Shown: piece after piece, positions 1 to 8,667 of the stretch
Numbering within the stretch: position 1 is the stretch's first letter
How the letters are laid out: each line of letters starts with the position of its first letter
Source: Wenzhouxiangella sp. XN24
GTDB taxonomy: Bacteria; Pseudomonadota; Gammaproteobacteria; Steroidobacterales; XN24
Assembly (NCBI RefSeq): GCF_011064545.1
Contig: NZ_JAAMFG010000034.1
Location: 124,001 to 188,000, forward strand
Reading direction: 5' to 3'
Length of the DNA: 64,000 nucleotides
The notes under the pieces: generated by a model
The model's input: the letters and a program-made list of their open reading frames with translations, nothing else
Database searches by the model: none
Told to the model about the DNA's origin: nothing
Position numbers and translations under genes: made by a program

Positions 1-90
1 GAAGATGCCGAACAAGGCGAAACCCCTGAGCGCATCGAGCACGTCATGGCGGTCGCTTTTCGCGGTCGGCGCGGCGGCGCTTGTCGCCAT
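1..90 (-). CDS. DUF418/YeiB-like membrane protein, N-terminal fragment
   Basis: Only the first 30 codons lie in the window; the gene continues past the left edge. Reading the minus strand from the ATG at 88-90 gives a short polar N-terminus followed by the segment DALRGFALFGIF, which is the hallmark start of DUF418/YeiB-type multi-pass inner-membrane proteins (usually about 350-400 residues). A GAGGG motif lies about ten bases upstream of the ATG. It has the same orientation as hemP and the heme receptor, so co-transcription is possible. The family has no firmly established function. The call rests on a single short motif. Confidence 0.6.
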   Translation of the reverse strand, partial: MATSAAAPTAKSDRHDVLDALRGFALFGIF

Positions 91-190
91 GATGCGTATC
101 CCTCACCCGGCCCGGAACGATTGCCGGGGGATGATACGCGTGTTGACCGCTGAAATGGCGTGCCTCGTGAATCCGTCGGCTGTTAATCTT

Positions 191-385
191 TCACTTGGTC
201 AGGATCAGTTTCCCCAGGCGCGTTTCGCGCAGTTCGTAGACTTGGCCCCGATGGCGGATGCGCAGGCGCCGATGCTCGCCTAGCAGGTCGCGGCTGTCCA
301 TTTCCCGCGTCGGCGCGGCCGTGTCAGGCGCACGCAGGCCATCCGCACAGGCCTGCGTGTCTTTGCTGCGGTTCAATCCAGCCAT
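191..385 (-). CDS. hemP: Hemin uptake protein HemP
   Basis: This is a 64-residue protein whose C-terminal half matches the small HemP family: an SRDLL segment, then I-x-H-x-G-x-x-Y-x-L-R-x-T-R and the terminal G-K-L-I-L-T-K. HemP proteins accompany TonB-dependent heme receptors; in some bacteria they act as DNA-binding activators of heme receptor expression, in others the role is unclear. The start codon overlaps the last 13 bases of the heme receptor gene upstream, so the two are almost certainly co-transcribed and translationally coupled. The residues before position 25 are poorly conserved, so a downstream start cannot be excluded. Confidence 0.8.
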   Translation of the reverse strand: MAGLNRSKDTQACADGLRAPDTAAPTREMDSRDLLGEHRRLRIRHRGQVYELRETRLGKLILTK

Positions 386-2523
386 TGCAAGTCCTTGGCT
401 ATGGTGAGTCGTATGCTGCGGCCGGGTTGGTCGATGCCGTTGGGATGGATGCGGTAGTCCTTGTCGAAGACATTGTCCAGCGCCAGGCGGAGCTCGAAGC
501 CCGACAGCAGGCCACGATCCGGCAGCCAGTTGAGGAACACGTCGGTCTTGCCGTAGCCGGGCGTTGCCAGTGCGCCTTCCGGCACATCGCGGCGATCGCT
601 CGAGGCAATGAGTTCCCCGCCCACGGACAGTTGGTCGCTCAGCAGGTGGACACCCGCAGCCAGCGCAACCCGGTCAGGTTGAACGCTCCCGAGGTCCTCG
701 CCGTCCGCACCCTCGCCCTCGATGGCGGTAAGCGCCGCCTGGACCCACCCGACGCGGCCCTGGAGCCGCACCGTCGCCTCGAACCCCTTGAGTTCTGCAT
801 CGACATTGCTGTTGGTCGTGATCCCCGGGAATTCCAGCGTCTGGGTGATCGGGTTGAAGGCCGGCGGGCCGGAGATGAAAATCACCGTCTGATCAACGAA
901 ATTCTTCACATCGCTGGTCCAGGCGGTGAGATCGAGTTCCATGTCCAGGTCACTGCCGAACAGCGAGGCGCGTCGCCAGCGCAGGCCAGCCTGGAATTGG
1001 CTCGATTCCTCCGGAAGGAGGCCTGGCGTCGGCACGAACTCGTTGATCACGATCTGGCCGGGCCCGAACGGCGCGACAAAGTGCACGCCGTCGGCGTACA
1101 GTTCGGTGAGGCTCGGCGCACGAAAAGCCTCGGCATACTCGGTCCACAGGTAAAGATCATCGGTGGGCGACCAGCCGATGGCCAGCCGCGGCGACACGCT
1201 GTCCTCATCCCGGCTTGGAAACGCACCTGCGGGCGCGTATTCGAACTCGTCGTAGCGCACACCCGGGATCATCGAGATGCGCTCGCCGAAGGGAATCTCG
1301 GCCTGGATGAAACCGGCGCGGTAGTCCACGTCGGCGTCCGGAAATTGCGGGCGATCGGCGCCTTCGCGCGTTCCGCTCTGTTCGTCGCCGTACAGCTCGA
1401 TACCATACGTCAGCCGCATGCCGTCGATCCCCCCGCCGAAGCGAGAGGAGTTGGTCACTTCCAGCCCGCGGGTTTCAAAGTTCGTCCGGTCCACACGCCC
1501 GTCGTCCAGGCGAAACTCGTCCGTGTCGACGTTGTTCCTGTAGGCGGAGAAATCCAGGTGCAGCCAACGGTTGCCCGGATCGTCGTAGCGATAGCGAAAA
1601 CGGGCGCTGTCGCGTTCCGTGCTCCGGTCCACGACGTTGGTGGGTGTGGCGACTGCGTTGGCGTTGGTGGGGTTGATGCCCTGGTTCTCGAAGCGGTCGA
1701 TCGTCAACTCCACGCGTTGGTGGCGTCCGGGCTCGAAACCGAACTTGAACAGCCCCTCGCCGATCTCGTCCTGCGTTGCCGCGATGGGATCGCCGCCGCC
1801 GTCTTCCAGGTCCTCGCGGACGTCACGCACCACGTAGCTGCCGAGGATGTCGAATGCGCCGGCCTGCCCATAGGCGATGGCCGATCCGCCCCACTCATCA
1901 CCGTTCGACTGGTGACTGGCCTTGAGCCGGGTCCCGAATCCGTTCCGGTCCCCCGTCATGTCACGGCCGTTGACGGTCTCGATGACGAAGACACCGCCGA
2001 GTGCACCGCTGCCGTACACGGCCGAGCTGGCGCCGCGCAGCACCTCGATGGAGCGGATCAGGTCCGGATCCACCAGGAAGCGGCCGCCGTGCGCCTTGTT
2101 GAAGTTCTGCCGTGTACCGTCGAGACGGATGATGACTTGCTCGTCGGCAAAGCCGCGGATCGCCGGCTCCTCTGCGATGCGTCGCGGCCCGCCCTGGACA
2201 TTCACGCCCGGTATCATCTCGAAAACGTCCTGAAAACCGTAGGGCTGTGTGTCTTGAATGCTTTCCCGCGTGAGCACCGACACCGCAGCCGGCGTCGTGA
2301 ACTGCTCGCGCTCGGTCCGCGTGGCTGAAACAACGATGGCGCCGAGATTCAGCACGGCACTCGGCGACCCGGCCACCGACGCGTCGCCTGGAGCGGAGAC
2401 GGCAGCGCCGGTTTCGGCCTGGCCGGCAGCGGGGGAGGAGAGCGCCAGGACGAGAGCGGTCTGGACGGTCATGGCGAGCCGCGGGCCCCGGCGGCGGACG
2501 GCACTGGCGGGCGGATTGAGCAT
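373..2523 (-). CDS. TonB-dependent heme/hemoglobin receptor, outer membrane
   Basis: This outer-membrane receptor of about 716 residues probably imports heme into the periplasm using TonB energy. After a signal peptide ending near A-A-G-Q-A comes a TonB box (IVVSATRTER), the plug domain, and a long beta-barrel containing the FRAP motif of heme receptors (EAFRAPSLTELY); the usual NPNL partner is degenerate (P-T-P-G-L-L-P-E). The chain ends in a C-terminal barrel strand. The ATG at 2521-2523 was chosen because AAGGGG precedes it by eight bases and it begins the signal peptide. An in-frame ATG at 2665-2667 falls inside the Fur box and is rejected. No tonB-exbBD genes are visible nearby. Confidence 0.88.
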   Translation of the reverse strand: MLNPPASAVRRRGPRLAMTVQTALVLALSSPAAGQAETGAAVSAPGDASVAGSPSAVLNLGAIVVSATRTEREQFTTPAAVSVLTRESIQDTQPYGFQDVFEMIPGVNVQGGPRRIAEEPAIRGFADEQVIIRLDGTRQNFNKAHGGRFLVDPDLIRSIEVLRGASSAVYGSGALGGVFVIETVNGRDMTGDRNGFGTRLKASHQSNGDEWGGSAIAYGQAGAFDILGSYVVRDVREDLEDGGGDPIAATQDEIGEGLFKFGFEPGRHQRVELTIDRFENQGINPTNANAVATPTNVVDRSTERDSARFRYRYDDPGNRWLHLDFSAYRNNVDTDEFRLDDGRVDRTNFETRGLEVTNSSRFGGGIDGMRLTYGIELYGDEQSGTREGADRPQFPDADVDYRAGFIQAEIPFGERISMIPGVRYDEFEYAPAGAFPSRDEDSVSPRLAIGWSPTDDLYLWTEYAEAFRAPSLTELYADGVHFVAPFGPGQIVINEFVPTPGLLPEESSQFQAGLRWRRASLFGSDLDMELDLTAWTSDVKNFVDQTVIFISGPPAFNPITQTLEFPGITTNSNVDAELKGFEATVRLQGRVGWVQAALTAIEGEGADGEDLGSVQPDRVALAAGVHLLSDQLSVGGELIASSDRRDVPEGALATPGYGKTDVFLNWLPDRGLLSGFELRLALDNVFDKDYRIHPNGIDQPGRSIRLTIAKDLQWLD

Positions 2524-2648
2524 TGGATGTACCCCTTGAGCTGTTGCGAATCCAGGGAATCGATCGTCTGGATGTCCTGGCTGGCGGGGGAATCCGCGGG
2601 CTGGGGCGATAGGTAATTGGTTGAAAGAAACTTCGGGAAGGCTAACAC

Positions 2649-2667
2649 GAATGAGAACGATTCGCAA
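2649..2667 (-). promoter_or_regulatory. Fur box upstream of the heme receptor gene
   Basis: On the minus strand the site reads TGCGAATCGTTCTCATTCG, close to the gammaproteobacterial Fur core AATGATTCTCATT (11 of 13 positions). It lies about 125 bases upstream of the receptor start. By analogy with Fur systems it would repress receptor and hemP expression when iron is plentiful. A fur gene is present at 29285. Confidence 0.6.
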
Positions 2668-2820
2668 ATAGGAATCTATGATTTGTCGCAGGGTTCCCGT
2701 GCGGTCGCTTGCGACCCGGCCTGGCTTCGTGCAGCCGCTTTTATCGATCTCGATATCGAGCTGCGCTGAGAACCGTCGCGGCCGGTGAACGGTCCGGTTT
2801 CGTGGACCGCGTCGCTGGCA

Positions 2821-3639
2821 CTATGGGATGCCTGGCTCGTTCTCGGAGTGTCCGGAATGCCGCACCCGGTCCATTGCGGCCTGCTGGCGCGCCTCACCTG
2901 CGAGCTCGATGAGTCGCGGGCGAAGCTCCTCGGCGCGGGCGAGTGGCGCCGGGTAGGTGTAGCGGCGGTGATCATCGCCTGATGCGAGATCGATACCCTC
3001 GGGGTCCAGCCCCGTGATGCGCCAGTCACCGTCGTCGGCGCCGCAGAGACGCGTCGCGTAAAGCCTGGTCGCGTCGCGGTGATCCAAGTTCATGTGTGCG
3101 ATCGCACCGGCTTCCATCGCATGCCATTCAGGCCAATCCGCACATCGGGTTTCCAGGTCCGCACGGTCCAGCGCGTAGGCTTTGCCGAAGCCCTGGACGT
3201 AGGCCGCTGACGCGATCTCGAAACGCCACAGGGAAAAATCCGGGAAGTCGATATAAAGCGAGGCCTTGGGATGCCGCTCGAGGTAGCGGCGCCGGCACCG
3301 GGCATGGGTTTCGCCAGCGAGGCGTCGGACCGTGCCGGTCAGTGAGAGGCGCGGATGCGCCAGTGGATCACCGCGGCCAGGCTCACCCAGGAGCAAGGCC
3401 GCCCGACCGTCGCGCGTCATCGCCTCGATCCGGCCGGAGAGCGAAGAATTCGGGAAGAGGGGCATGCCGTCGGTATCGGTGGCGAGCCCGACCCGGGACA
3501 CGCTCGGTCCGTACTCCATGGCGTCGACCAGCGCGAGAGCGCCATGGCGCGCAGTCCGGACCAACGTCCTCGCAGCCATGCGCACCGCATCGTCCACGGC
3601 TTGCAGGAGTGACTCTTTGTTGGGCTGCATGGGCGTCAT
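2821..3639 (-). CDS. hutZ: HugZ/HutZ-family heme oxygenase
   Basis: This is a 272-residue cytoplasmic protein with a pyridoxamine-5'-phosphate-oxidase-like split barrel (about residues 15-155) followed by a DUF2470 domain containing the segment IAHMNLDHRDA (about 195-205). That arrangement defines the HugZ/HutZ family of oxygen-dependent heme-degrading enzymes, which open heme to biliverdin-type products and release iron. It lies between the heme receptor and hutW and is read leftwards from the intergenic region that carries the second Fur box. The general split-barrel family also contains flavin enzymes, but the DUF2470 fusion and heme neighbourhood favour HugZ. An alternative start three codons downstream (MQPNKES) is possible. 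Confidence 0.82.
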   Translation of the reverse strand: MTPMQPNKESLLQAVDDAVRMAARTLVRTARHGALALVDAMEYGPSVSRVGLATDTDGMPLFPNSSLSGRIEAMTRDGRAALLLGEPGRGDPLAHPRLSLTGTVRRLAGETHARCRRRYLERHPKASLYIDFPDFSLWRFEIASAAYVQGFGKAYALDRADLETRCADWPEWHAMEAGAIAHMNLDHRDATRLYATRLCGADDGDWRITGLDPEGIDLASGDDHRRYTYPAPLARAEELRPRLIELAGEARQQAAMDRVRHSGHSENEPGIP

Positions 3640-3717
3640 ACCGAGTGGCGCTCAACTAGTTGGCAGGGTGGGTGGTCTGGAACTTGTCCCGTTCCAAGCG
3701 CTTGTCGGAATACTAAC

Positions 3718-3736
3718 GAAAACGATTCCCATTCGC
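3718..3736 (+). promoter_or_regulatory. Fur box between hutZ-like gene and hutW
   Basis: GAAAACGATTCCCATTCGC resembles the Fur consensus (GATAATGATAATCATTATC) and the typical AATGATTCTCATT core. It lies 26 bases before the hutW ATG and about 80 bases before the divergent hutZ-like gene, so it could control both transcripts. Confidence 0.6.
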
Positions 3737-3761
3737 AATCAACTCTGGCATAGTCGGGATT

Positions 3762-5237
3762 ATGAGCGTCATTCACCGATATTCGACTCCGGCGCAGGGG
3801 CTCGCCGCCGCAGGGCGGGCCGGAACTCGGCCAAATGGCGGCGTACCCGAGGCCGCAATGCCCGCCGACCTCGCAGAGGCACTCGCGGGGTTCATGGCCG
3901 CGACCCGCGGCGATCCGCTGCGCTCAGCGTTTTCCGATGTGCGGCGTGCGCACCCGGGCGGCCTCGCGGCGCCGGTGCCTGCAGAAGAGTTCGAAGCCCA
4001 CTGGGCTGTCATGTCGCAATCGCCCCGGTCGGGCCCCGGCACCGCATATGTTCACGTGCCTTTCTGCGAGACGCATTGCCTGTTCTGTGGCTTCTATAAA
4101 TACCACTGGCGGAAACGCGACGGCGCACCTTACGTAGACAGTGTGCTGACGCAGGCACGGCGCCTGCAGGGGCTCCCGCTGCTCGACGGCCCGCCGCTGC
4201 GGGCACTCTACCTGGGCGGGGGGACACCGACGATCCTCGCGGCGCCGGATCTCCACCGCCTGGTCAGCGAGTTGCGCGCGCTGCTTCCGCTGGCCCCCGA
4301 TTGCGAGATCACGCTGGAAGGTCGCATCCTCGCCTTCACGGAAGACAAAATGCGCGCGGCCTTCGACGCCGGCGTGAACCGCGTGTCGCTGGGCGTCCAG
4401 ACCTTCGATGAACCGGTTCGCCACAGCCTCGGGCGCAAGGCCGGCAGGCAGGCGGTGATCGCCACGCTGGAGAAGCTGGTCGCGCTCGACTGCGGTGCGA
4501 TCGTGATCGATCTCATCTATGGGCTGCCAGGGCAGTCCTTCGAGACCTGGGCGGAAGATCTGCGCCTCGTCGAGGCCATCGGCCTGGACGGCGTCGACCT
4601 CTATGGGCTCAACCTGATCCCGGGCACCCCGTTAACGACGGCCATCGACAAGCGCAAGCTCGATCCCGTGCCGCGCCAGGACCTCGGGGTGTTCTACGCC
4701 GCCGGTGCCGAGGCCATGGAGCAGGCCGGGTGGGAGGCGATCTCCACGTCGCACTGGCGCAGCCCGAGCCTGCGCGAACGCTCGGTCTACAACTATCTCA
4801 GCAAGACAGGCGCGGAGTGCATTGCCTTCGGCGCCGGCGCGGGCGGAGCGCTGGGCGGCGTCGGCTATCGCCTGACGCCGACCGTCGATGCCTATGCCAG
4901 GCAGCTGGACCAGGGCCAGTTGCCCATCACGAACATGTTCCGCGCACGGCCGGATGCCGCCTTGGTCAACATGATCCGCGCGGGCATGGAGCGTGGCAGG
5001 CTGGATTCGGCACGGGTTCGCGCGGCCCCCGGGGGCGAGGCTGCCATGGACGACCTGGAGCCGCTCCTGGCGCACTGGTCGCGGGCCGGGTTGATGGTGC
5101 GCCGCCAAAGGTTTTTCGATCTGACTGTCGCCGGCCGTTTCTGGCAGGTGGCTATGACCCAGCGAATCATCGGATTCCTGGACCACCCGCAGCGCCAGCC
5201 GATGGCGACCCTGCTGCTCGAAGAGGGCGAGAAATGA
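3762..5237 (+). CDS. hutW: Radical SAM anaerobic heme-degrading methyltransferase HutW/ChuW
   Basis: This is a 491-residue radical SAM enzyme with the 4Fe-4S ligand motif C-x3-C-x2-C at Cys102, Cys106 and Cys109 (P-F-C-E-T-H-C-L-F-C), preceded by YVHVPF. A GGGTP motif (about residue 151) and a HemN-like C-terminal domain follow. The ChuW/HutW family opens the porphyrin ring without oxygen by radical methyl transfer, releasing iron and forming anaerobilin. It resembles coproporphyrinogen dehydrogenase HemN, but the heme-uptake context and coupling to hutX argue for HutW. The gene ends in an ATGA overlap with hutX, so translation is probably coupled. A Fur-type site lies directly upstream. Confidence 0.9.
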   Translation: MSVIHRYSTPAQGLAAAGRAGTRPNGGVPEAAMPADLAEALAGFMAATRGDPLRSAFSDVRRAHPGGLAAPVPAEEFEAHWAVMSQSPRSGPGTAYVHVPFCETHCLFCGFYKYHWRKRDGAPYVDSVLTQARRLQGLPLLDGPPLRALYLGGGTPTILAAPDLHRLVSELRALLPLAPDCEITLEGRILAFTEDKMRAAFDAGVNRVSLGVQTFDEPVRHSLGRKAGRQAVIATLEKLVALDCGAIVIDLIYGLPGQSFETWAEDLRLVEAIGLDGVDLYGLNLIPGTPLTTAIDKRKLDPVPRQDLGVFYAAGAEAMEQAGWEAISTSHWRSPSLRERSVYNYLSKTGAECIAFGAGAGGALGGVGYRLTPTVDAYARQLDQGQLPITNMFRARPDAALVNMIRAGMERGRLDSARVRAAPGGEAAMDDLEPLLAHWSRAGLMVRRQRFFDLTVAGRFWQVAMTQRIIGFLDHPQRQPMATLLLEEGEK

Positions 5238-5737
5238 ACGACACGATCCCGGCCCGCCGCATCGATGCCACCCTGGCGGAATCCCCAACTGCTCCACTGG
5301 AAACCATCGCTGAGCGAGCCGGCACCACCGTCGCCGATGTGGTTCGGCGCCTGCCCGCCGGGGAAGCCGTTTGCGTCGATGGCGCGCACTTCGTGGATGT
5401 CATGGAGGATCTCGCGCAATGGGGCGAGATCACCTTCATCGTCAACACCGGCGATGTGATTCTCGAGGCCCGCGGCGAGGTGCCCGAGGGGAGCATCGGG
5501 CGCGGTTTCTACAACCTCAACGGCAAGCCGATCGGCGGGCATCTGAAGGCTGACGCCTGCGGGATGATCGCCTTCGTCTCACGCCAGCTTTTCGGTTCGC
5601 CCACCCGCTCGGTGCAGTTCTACGGCCATGCCGGCCACTGCCTGTTCAAAGTCTATCTGGGGCGAGACGAGGAACGACGGATCAAGGCCGACCAGGTCGA
5701 AAAATTCGTCGCGCTGCGCGAACGGCTGGCCTGCTGA
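5234..5737 (+). CDS. hutX: Heme utilization cytosolic carrier HutX/ChuX
   Basis: This 167-residue protein belongs to the HutX/ChuX family of cytosolic heme-binding proteins that pass heme to degrading enzymes. Recognisable parts are ITFIVNTGDVILEARGEVP and GRGFYNLNGKPIGGHLKAD, then the conserved stretch in which S-R-Q-L-F-G and S-V-Q-F-Y-G lead to G-H-C-L-F-K-V-Y-L-G-R-D-E. Its ATG overlaps the hutW stop (ATGA). The hutW-hutX pairing is the standard arrangement of anaerobic heme-degradation loci. Confidence 0.9.
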   Translation: MNDTIPARRIDATLAESPTAPLETIAERAGTTVADVVRRLPAGEAVCVDGAHFVDVMEDLAQWGEITFIVNTGDVILEARGEVPEGSIGRGFYNLNGKPIGGHLKADACGMIAFVSRQLFGSPTRSVQFYGHAGHCLFKVYLGRDEERRIKADQVEKFVALRERLAC

Positions 5738-5749
5738 GGAATCACAGCC

Positions 5750-6673
5750 ATGGAATCCAACGACTCGACAGCCGGAGAGTTGCCGCCACCACTCGCAGAT
5801 CGGCATCTCTTCTGTTTCGGCTGCGGTTACAGCGCGATGCGCCTGGGCCGGGAACTGCTTGCGGCAGGCGCACGAGTTTCCGGCACGAGCCGAACCGCAT
5901 CGGGCGTGGACCGGCTCGAAAAGCTCGGCATCGCGGCCCACGTCTTCGACGGCTCCACTGCGCTCCCTGCAGCGGCGTTCGAGGGGGTCACCGACGTACT
6001 GTCCTCGATCCCGCCGGGCACGGGCGGAGATGACGGCGTGCTGACGAGGCACAACACAATCCTTGCTGACCTGCCGACGCTCTGCTGGACGGCGCTCCTG
6101 TCTACCACCGGGGTGTATGGCGACACACGGGGGGCCTGGATCGACGAGAGCGCGCCCACCGACCCCCGCACGCCCGGCAACGAGCGGCGCGTCGCCTGCG
6201 AGGAACGCTGGCTCGCCTGGGGCTGCACCCACGGCAAGCCCGTGCAAATTTTCAGGCTGCCCGGCATCTACGGCCCGCACCGCTCGCCATTCGCCCGGCT
6301 GCTTGCCGGGGACGCCCGCCGTATCGTCAAGCCGGGCCAGGTGTTCAACCGCATTCACGTGGACGACATTGTCGCCGCGCTGCTGCTGGCCATGCAGGTG
6401 CCGGCGGCCGGGCCGGTGTTCCACCTGGCCGATGACGAGCCGGCGCCCGCGGACGAAGTGCTGACTCATGCCGCCGCGCTCCTCGGGCTGCCCCCGCCGC
6501 CCGCCGTGCCCTACCACGCGGCGGACCTGCCGCCCATGGCCCGCCACTTCTACGAGGAATGCAAGCGCCTGTCCAACGGCCGGGCGCGACAGGAGCTCGG
6601 CTTTGTACCCCGTTACCCGACCTACCGCGAGGGCCTGGCCGCGATTCTCGCGGAGGAAGCCGCCGGGCAATGA
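5750..6673 (+). CDS. NAD(P)-dependent SDR/epimerase (YeeZ-like) in the heme operon
   Basis: This 307-residue Rossmann-fold protein is of the atypical/extended SDR type. It has an N-terminal nucleotide-binding turn (FGCGYSAMRLG, about 20-30), a SGTSR segment that fits NADP preference, S-T-T-G-V-Y-G-D near 115-122, and RLPGIYGP (about 167-174). By sequence it resembles YeeZ-like putative epimerases of unknown substrate. It starts 12 bases after hutX and precedes hmuT by 16 bases, inside the heme operon. In E. coli O157 the corresponding position is held by chuY, the anaerobilin reductase; a comparable role here is an inference from context only. Confidence 0.75.
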   Translation: MESNDSTAGELPPPLADRHLFCFGCGYSAMRLGRELLAAGARVSGTSRTASGVDRLEKLGIAAHVFDGSTALPAAAFEGVTDVLSSIPPGTGGDDGVLTRHNTILADLPTLCWTALLSTTGVYGDTRGAWIDESAPTDPRTPGNERRVACEERWLAWGCTHGKPVQIFRLPGIYGPHRSPFARLLAGDARRIVKPGQVFNRIHVDDIVAALLLAMQVPAAGPVFHLADDEPAPADEVLTHAAALLGLPPPPAVPYHAADLPPMARHFYEECKRLSNGRARQELGFVPRYPTYREGLAAILAEEAAGQ

Positions 6674-6689
6674 ACATGGAGATCTCCCG

Positions 6690-7553
6690 ATGATACGTGT
6701 GCTTTTCTTGTTGCTCGCTACCTGTGTTTACGTCGCACCGGCCATGGCAGCCGAGCGTGTGATCTCGATCGGCGGATCGGTCACCGAAATCGTCTACATG
6801 CTGGAGCAAGAAGAGCGGCTGGTCGGGCGCGACACCACGTCCAGCTTCCCCCCGGAAGCCGAGTCGCTGCCGGACGTCGGTTACAAGCGCGCATTGTCGC
6901 CGGAAGGCGTCCTGTCGCTGGATCCGGATCTGGTGCTGGCGGAAGAGGGCAGCGGTCCGCATGAAACGATCGCCGTGCTGGAGAATGCGCGTGTCCGCTT
7001 CGTCACAGTGCCCACCGGTTACGGCGCGGAAGCGATCCGGGCCAAGATCGAAGTCGTAAGCGATGCCCTGGGCGTGCCGGACCGGGGCCGGCAGCTCGCC
7101 GACCGGATCGAGTCCGAGCTTGAAGCAGCGGTGGCGGCGGCCAGCACCGACCGGCCTGCGCGGGTCCTGTTCATCCTGTCGATGCAGGGTGGCCGGATCA
7201 TGGCCGGCGGTCGCGACACCAGCGCGGACGGCATCATCCGGCTCGCCGGCGCCGAGAATGCGATGACGGGTTTCACCGGCTACAAACCACTGACCGACGA
7301 GGCCGTGATCGCCACTGCACCTGACGTGATCCTGATGATGGAACGTGCGATGGCCGGCGACGACGCAGGCGGCAACCACGGGATAGACAATGACGCCTTG
7401 TTCAATCATCCCGGCCTGGCGGCGACCCCGGCTGCCGAAAGACAGGCGGTGGTGCGCATCGACGGGCTGTTGTTGCTCGGTTTCGGACCGCGCACCCCGG
7501 AGGCGGTGCGCGCCCTGACCTCGGCGCTGGCGGATTTCGATGAAGCCGGCTGA
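6690..7553 (+). CDS. hmuT: Periplasmic heme-binding protein of heme ABC transporter
   Basis: This 287-residue class III substrate-binding protein has a signal peptide cleaved near A-P-A-M-A. ISIGGSVTEIVYML and the LSPEGVLSLDPDLVLAEEG segment are typical of HmuT/HutB/PhuT hemin-binding proteins, as are the later G-G-R-D-T motif and a Y-K-P-L-T-D-E-A helix. It would bind heme delivered by the outer-membrane receptor and feed it to the permease encoded next. The ATG at 6690 follows GGAGATC in the spacer after the SDR gene. Confidence 0.88.
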   Translation: MIRVLFLLLATCVYVAPAMAAERVISIGGSVTEIVYMLEQEERLVGRDTTSSFPPEAESLPDVGYKRALSPEGVLSLDPDLVLAEEGSGPHETIAVLENARVRFVTVPTGYGAEAIRAKIEVVSDALGVPDRGRQLADRIESELEAAVAAASTDRPARVLFILSMQGGRIMAGGRDTSADGIIRLAGAENAMTGFTGYKPLTDEAVIATAPDVILMMERAMAGDDAGGNHGIDNDALFNHPGLAATPAAERQAVVRIDGLLLLGFGPRTPEAVRALTSALADFDEAG

Positions 7554-7571
7554 TCGCCTGTCGGTGCAAGG

Positions 7572-8660
7572 GTGAACGAGACGGTCATCAGCCCCGGAAT
7601 GACCTGGCCCGGATCGAGCGGCGCCGGGGATCGACGGCGGCTCGCCGCGCGCACCAGCCTGGCGCTGATCTTGTTGATGCTGCTCGTCAGCGTTGTCAGC
7701 CTCGGGATCGGCGCGGCGGATGCGTCGTTCTGGAACAGCCTGGTCACCCTGGCCCGTGGTGGCGAGCTGAGCGCGCTGGAGCGGGTCATCCTGTTCGACA
7801 TCAGGTTGCCGCGCCTGGCGATGGGCTTACTGGTCGGGGCCGCGCTGGCGGTCTCGGGCGCCGTGATGCAGGGCTTGTTCCGCAACCCGCTGGCCGATCC
7901 CGGGCTGGTCGGCGTCGGTGCAGGGGCCGGGCTGGGCGCGATCATCGCGATCGTGCTGGGCGCCTCGTTGCCTGCCGCGGTGAGCCTCGCGATCGGGCAC
8001 TACATCGTGCCGGTGGCTGCATTCCTCGGCGGTTGGGTGGCGACCCTCGTCCTTTACCAGGTGTCGACATCGCGGGGACGCACCTCGGTAGCGATGATGC
8101 TGCTGGCCGGGATCGCGTTGGGGGCGCTGGCCGCTGCGTTGTCCGGCATCCTGGTCTACATGGCGGATGACGCGCAGCTGCGTGATTTGACCTTCTGGGG
8201 GTTCGGCTCGCTGGCCGGCGCGACCTGGGGCAAGCTGATGGCCGCCGCGCCGCTGATATTGCTGGCGATGGCCGCAGCGCCTTTCCTGGCGCGCAGCCTC
8301 AACGCGCTGGCGCTGGGTGAAGCCGCCGCGGCGCACCTCGGCATCCCGATCCAGCGCATGAAGATGCTGGCGGTAGTGGTCGTGGCAATGGCGACCGGGG
8401 CGGCCGTCGCGGTGTCGGGCGGAATCGGCTTCATCGGCATCGTCGTACCGCACCTGCTGCGCATCAGCGTCGGTCCGGACCACCGCTACCTGTTGCTCAA
8501 CTCGGCCCTGCTCGGCGCCAGCCTGCTGGTGCTCGCCGATACCATCAGCCGCACCATCATCGCGCCGGCCGAGCTGCCGATCGGCATCCTGACCGCGGTC
8601 ATCGGCGGCCCTGTCTTCATCTGGATACTGCTGCGAAACCGCGGCATGCTGAACTTGTGA
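7572..8660 (+). CDS. hmuU: Heme ABC transporter permease (FecCD family)
   Basis: This 362-residue polytopic inner-membrane protein of the FecCD/BtuC family has about ten hydrophobic helices. It carries the family signatures G-A-x-L-A-V-S-G-A-V-M-Q-G and L-F-R-N-P-L-A-D-P-G-L-V-G near residues 95-117, and IGFIGIVVPHLLR near 285-297. It starts with GTG; an in-frame ATG nine codons later is an alternative. It sits between the binding protein and ATPase genes, completing a standard heme importer. Confidence 0.9.
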   Translation: MNETVISPGMTWPGSSGAGDRRRLAARTSLALILLMLLVSVVSLGIGAADASFWNSLVTLARGGELSALERVILFDIRLPRLAMGLLVGAALAVSGAVMQGLFRNPLADPGLVGVGAGAGLGAIIAIVLGASLPAAVSLAIGHYIVPVAAFLGGWVATLVLYQVSTSRGRTSVAMMLLAGIALGALAAALSGILVYMADDAQLRDLTFWGFGSLAGATWGKLMAAAPLILLAMAAAPFLARSLNALALGEAAAAHLGIPIQRMKMLAVVVVAMATGAAVAVSGGIGFIGIVVPHLLRISVGPDHRYLLLNSALLGASLLVLADTISRTIIAPAELPIGILTAVIGGPVFIWILLRNRGMLNL

Positions 8661-8667
8661 ACCATAT

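Noticed and set aside
5-283. 92-codon plus-strand frame at the left edge
   Set aside because: It is antisense to the DUF418 fragment and hemP, and resembles no known protein.
385-2328. Long open frame (647 codons) on the plus strand across the heme receptor
   Set aside because: It is antisense to a receptor with clear plug and barrel motifs; its translation shows no family features, and GC-rich codon bias creates such frames.
2702-2716. Small hairpin GGTCGC-TT-GCGACC after the hutZ-like gene
   Set aside because: A two-base loop and no U-run make a terminator unlikely.
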